This document shows positions 6,179 through 7,891 of a stretch of 7,891 nucleotides of DNA, one piece after another. Location: positions 1-7,891 of the forward strand of contig JAOTWT010000124.1 of assembly GCA_029862725.1 (NCBI GenBank), written 5' to 3'. A model generated the notes under the pieces. The model saw only the letters and a list, made by a program, of their open reading frames with translations, did not search any database and was not told where the DNA came from. The first letter of the stretch is position 1; each line of letters begins with the position of its first letter. Source of the DNA: Acidobacteriota bacterium. GTDB lineage: Bacteria > Acidobacteriota > Blastocatellia > Pyrinomonadales > Pyrinomonadaceae. A program made the position numbers and the translations under genes.

Positions 6179-6212
6179 GATCGCCACCGTGGAAAGACGC
6201 TGCGGCAAGATC

Positions 6213-6761
6213 TTAAAACATCGTGAAGACGTCGTAGAGTCCCTTGAAAAAGAGCCCGATGATCAAGAGACTAAGTAAGACTGATCCCGCCAGCAAACCA
6301 ACCAGCACTGCGATAATTACTCCTATGAATATCCAATCGCTGGTCGTGCCCTTCCCGAGACCCTGTCCGCGTTCACGGATGAGATCCATGTTCTTTTGAT
6401 TGTGTTTCCAGAAGAAATCGAAGGCATCGCCGAAAACCGGAATGATCCCGATCAGGTAATCGAGGCCGATATTCAATGCCATTCTTAAGAGAGTGATCTT
6501 TGGCACACCGTATCGAACCCCGGCGACCAAAATATAAAAAGAAACAAGAGCGGTCGAGAGATCGCCGACGTTCGGAACCAGCCCTATCAAAGAATCAAGC
6601 CCAAATCTCCAACCCGTACCCGGTATTCGGAAGAGCCCGTCGAGATAGTGAGAAAGGGTTTCGAGGCTCTCTTCGACCTGAAGCTGTTTCCGTTCTTTGA
6701 CGGTAAGCGCACCTCTGGCGGGTTCGTCTATCGTTCTGATATTTTCCAGGATGTCATCCAT
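6213..6761 (-). CDS. DUF4112 domain membrane protein, function unknown
   Basis: The 182-residue protein carries the DUF4112 signature twice: LDSLIGLVPNVGDL at about 55-68 and LDYLIGIIPVFGDAFD at about 100-115, followed by FFWKHNQKN. Hydrophobic segments lie around 66-85 and 142-172, the latter probably two short helices or one long hairpin close to the C-terminus; the first 45 residues are polar and cytoplasmic. The family is widespread and has no assigned reaction that I know. ATG 6761 has no clear Shine-Dalgarno. It begins 22 nt after the TAG of the readthrough frame of the upstream gene, which suggests it is the last gene of a minus-strand operon with the cyclophilin. The stop is TAA at 6213-6215. 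Confidence 0.85.
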   Translation of the reverse strand: MDDILENIRTIDEPARGALTVKERKQLQVEESLETLSHYLDGLFRIPGTGWRFGLDSLIGLVPNVGDLSTALVSFYILVAGVRYGVPKITLLRMALNIGLDYLIGIIPVFGDAFDFFWKHNQKNMDLIRERGQGLGKGTTSDWIFIGVIIAVLVGLLAGSVLLSLLIIGLFFKGLYDVFTMF

Positions 6762-6783
6762 CTAGCTAACTGTCCGAACCGCA

Positions 6784-7161
6784 CTATGCGACTCCGCTCG
6801 TCGTGCATTTCGCATGACCCAATACTTTTTCACCTTCGACGGTCAGAGTCGGCGTCGGCTTCCACCCGTGCGCGAGCCTGAATTCGAGCAAATCGTCCGG
6901 GCTTGGTTTCTTGTCCCATACAGCAACTGCTGCAACGGAACCATGTCAGGTAGTGTCGAAGACGACATATCTGTCCTCGAAACCGAAAATCACATCATGT
7001 GTGAATTCATCCTGGGTAACGACATCCGGAATGTTCTTCGCGTCAGGTTCGGAAAGTGCCCATTCCAGGGCCAGATTCAATCCCCGGATCAACCCCAAAC
7101 GGGCCGCCAACTCGTGGAACCGGTCAGCCGAAAGCGACGAATTATTACGAACTTTGACCAC
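6784..7161 (-). CDS. Small unknown protein with an in-frame TGA at codon 72: possible selenoprotein or interrupted gene
   Basis: I do not recognise the family. GTG 7161 is chosen because GGAG (7169-7172) lies 7 nt upstream and the cyclophilin stop is 16 nt away. Codons 1-71 give a protein-like sequence (ADRFHELAARLGL, IPDVVTQDEFTHDVIFGFED, YVVFDTT). Codon 72 is TGA (6946-6948). The same frame then continues for 53 sense codons with equally protein-like sequence (HGSVAAVAVWDKKPSPDDLL, EFRLAHGWKPTPTL, KVLGHAKC) and stops at TAG 6784, 22 nt before DUF4112. No in-frame ATG, GTG or TTG exists between the TGA and codon 91, so the VAAVAVWD strand can be made only by readthrough. Readings: selenocysteine at position 72, a nonsense mutation (pseudogene), a base error, or a natural 71-residue protein. 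Other genes in the window end in TGA, so the code is standard. Confidence 0.5.
6914..6948 (-). promoter_or_regulatory. SECIS-like hairpin directly after the in-frame UGA
   Basis: Counting from the base after UGA in the minus-strand RNA, U12-C17 pair with G22-A27 (6 bp, including one G-U) around the loop AGUU (18-21). Below a 2x2 internal loop, U7-C9 pair with G30-A32. Bacterial SECIS elements lie within the coding sequence just after the UGA, with a small apical loop carrying G in its first two positions; here G19 is the second loop base. The pairing is seen in the sequence; the function is inference. Confidence 0.4.
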
Positions 7162-7177
7162 TTTTTGTCTCCGGTAT

Positions 7178-7891
7178 TTATTCCAGAATCTCAATCTTCT
7201 TGATTATATCGCCTCTCGCCAATCTATCTACGACAAGCATATTCTCTTCGTTCACTTTTCCAAACACAGTATACCCCCCATCGAGGTGCGGCTGTGGAGA
7301 ATGTGCGACAAACCATTGCGATCCGCCCGTGTCCTTTCCGGAAAGAGCCATCCCGACGCTGCCCCTCTCATAACCTATTTCGTTGATTTCACAGCGGATA
7401 TGCCAACCCGGTCCGCCGCTCCCGTCACCTCTTGGATCACCATCCTGGACGACGAAATTCGGAACTACCCGGTGAATTGCCAAACCGTTGAAATAACCGG
7501 ATTTCGCGAGATTCACAAAATTCTCGACTGTCAGCGGCGCCGCTTGCGGAAAAAACTCGATGCGAAATTCGCCCTTGGTTGTCGTCAGAACGGCCGCCGC
7601 CTTTTTCCGGGTTGCCGCGCGTTCGTAATTCGCGCGGATCAAACGCGCATTTCCTTTTTCGCCGAACCGGACCTTATCCACGGCGATTGGGAGCTTCAGG
7701 CCCAGCTCCTCAGCGATATCATGAGCCTTTCTTCTGACCAGATAGTCCGGGGAGCCGGCAGCAAGTTTGAAGGGTTCCAGGAGGCCCGGTCCCGCGTATT
7801 TTCCTCCCTTGAGTTTGAGGTATTGGTTTTTTAACCCCTCGAGCGACGACAGGGTGGCATCGTTGAGCTTGTCATTTTCCGACGCCAGGAA
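7178..7891 (-). CDS. Cyclophilin-type peptidyl-prolyl cis-trans isomerase, 5' end outside window
   Basis: The enzyme speeds proline isomerisation during protein folding. The frame is open to the right edge, giving 237 residues of a longer protein; the GTG at 7681 is internal to the frame and not a credible start. Residues 1-70 are helical, with a HEAT-like segment (SPDYLVRRKAHDIAEELGL), so the whole protein may be a HEAT-repeat/cyclophilin fusion. The cyclophilin domain occupies about 100-237: TTTKGEFRIEFF, the catalytic loop HRVVPNFVVQDGD (140-152; Arg141, Phe146 and Gln149 match the catalytic Arg, Phe and Gln), GSQWFVAHSPQPHLDGGYTV (GSQFF in most relatives) and FGKV. The Trp that confers cyclosporin sensitivity in CypA is replaced by Leu (PHLDG), as in many bacterial forms. 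No signal peptide can be judged because the start is missing. It is followed after 16 nt by the small TGA-containing gene. Confidence 0.93.
   Translation of the reverse strand, partial: FLASENDKLNDATLSSLEGLKNQYLKLKGGKYAGPGLLEPFKLAAGSPDYLVRRKAHDIAEELGLKLPIAVDKVRFGEKGNARLIRANYERAATRKKAAAVLTTTKGEFRIEFFPQAAPLTVENFVNLAKSGYFNGLAIHRVVPNFVVQDGDPRGDGSGGPGWHIRCEINEIGYERGSVGMALSGKDTGGSQWFVAHSPQPHLDGGYTVFGKVNEENMLVVDRLARGDIIKKIEILE

Noticed and set aside
6179..6212. Bidirectional terminator between the convergent perR and DUF4112 genes
   Set aside because: The 34 nt contain no stem of useful strength followed by a T-run on either strand.
6784..7161. Genome-wide reassignment of TGA to an amino acid
   Set aside because: The dsbA-like, VKOR and sigma genes all end in TGA at the expected family lengths, so TGA is a normal stop in this organism.
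6911..7834. 307-codon plus-strand open frame
   Set aside because: It is antisense to the cyclophilin, whose motifs (HRVVPNFVVQDGD, GSQWFV) are unmistakable; the plus frame gives a low-complexity Arg/Ser-rich product with no ribosome site or family likeness.

Overview
The window is a chromosomal stretch of a Gram-negative-type bacterium of moderate GC, carrying ten genes and no visible mobile DNA, rRNA, tRNA or CRISPR. The gene set is a VKOR-type disulfide pair, a FAS1 protein beside an ECF sigma / RskA-like anti-sigma pair, a DUF4112 membrane protein, and a cyclophilin with a possible HEAT-like N-terminal part. This resembles Acidobacteriota of the Blastocatellia/Pyrinomonadaceae kind. That placement is an inference from protein flavour, not from a marker search.

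Layout. (1) 1-2884, plus strand: the 3' three quarters of dxs, then a membrane-anchored DsbA-like thioredoxin and a VKOR-family quinone-linked thiol oxidase, ended by a clear intrinsic terminator. The last two genes make a DsbA/VKOR oxidative-folding pair. (2) 3057-4041: a secreted protein made of two FAS1 domains, with its own terminator. (3) 4208-5667: an ECF sigma factor overlapping an RskA-type anti-sigma gene by 4 nt, again with a terminator. The arrangement recalls SigK/RskA and the FAS1 proteins MPT70/MPT83 of mycobacteria. (4) 5739-6178: a PerR-type Fur-family regulator with a Per-box-like operator lying on its own promoter. (5) 6213-7891, minus strand, read from right to left: a cyclophilin (5' end outside the window), a small unknown gene interrupted by an in-frame TGA, and a DUF4112 membrane protein, probably one operon.

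The most interesting point is the small minus-strand gene at 6784-7161. Its frame runs through a TGA at codon 72 and then keeps protein-like sequence for 53 codons, up to a TAG 22 nt before the next gene. The RNA directly after the TGA can fold into a hairpin with bacterial SECIS geometry: 6-bp upper stem, AGUU apical loop, loop 18-21 nt after the UGA. It may be an undescribed selenoprotein. A nonsense mutation, an assembly error, or a natural stop followed by leftover sequence are the alternatives. TGA is used as a normal stop by three other genes here, so genome-wide reassignment is unlikely.

A common theme is extracytoplasmic thiol and oxidative chemistry (DsbA, VKOR, PerR, possible Sec protein), together with a secreted FAS1 adhesion-type protein that is probably controlled by its neighbouring sigma/anti-sigma pair.
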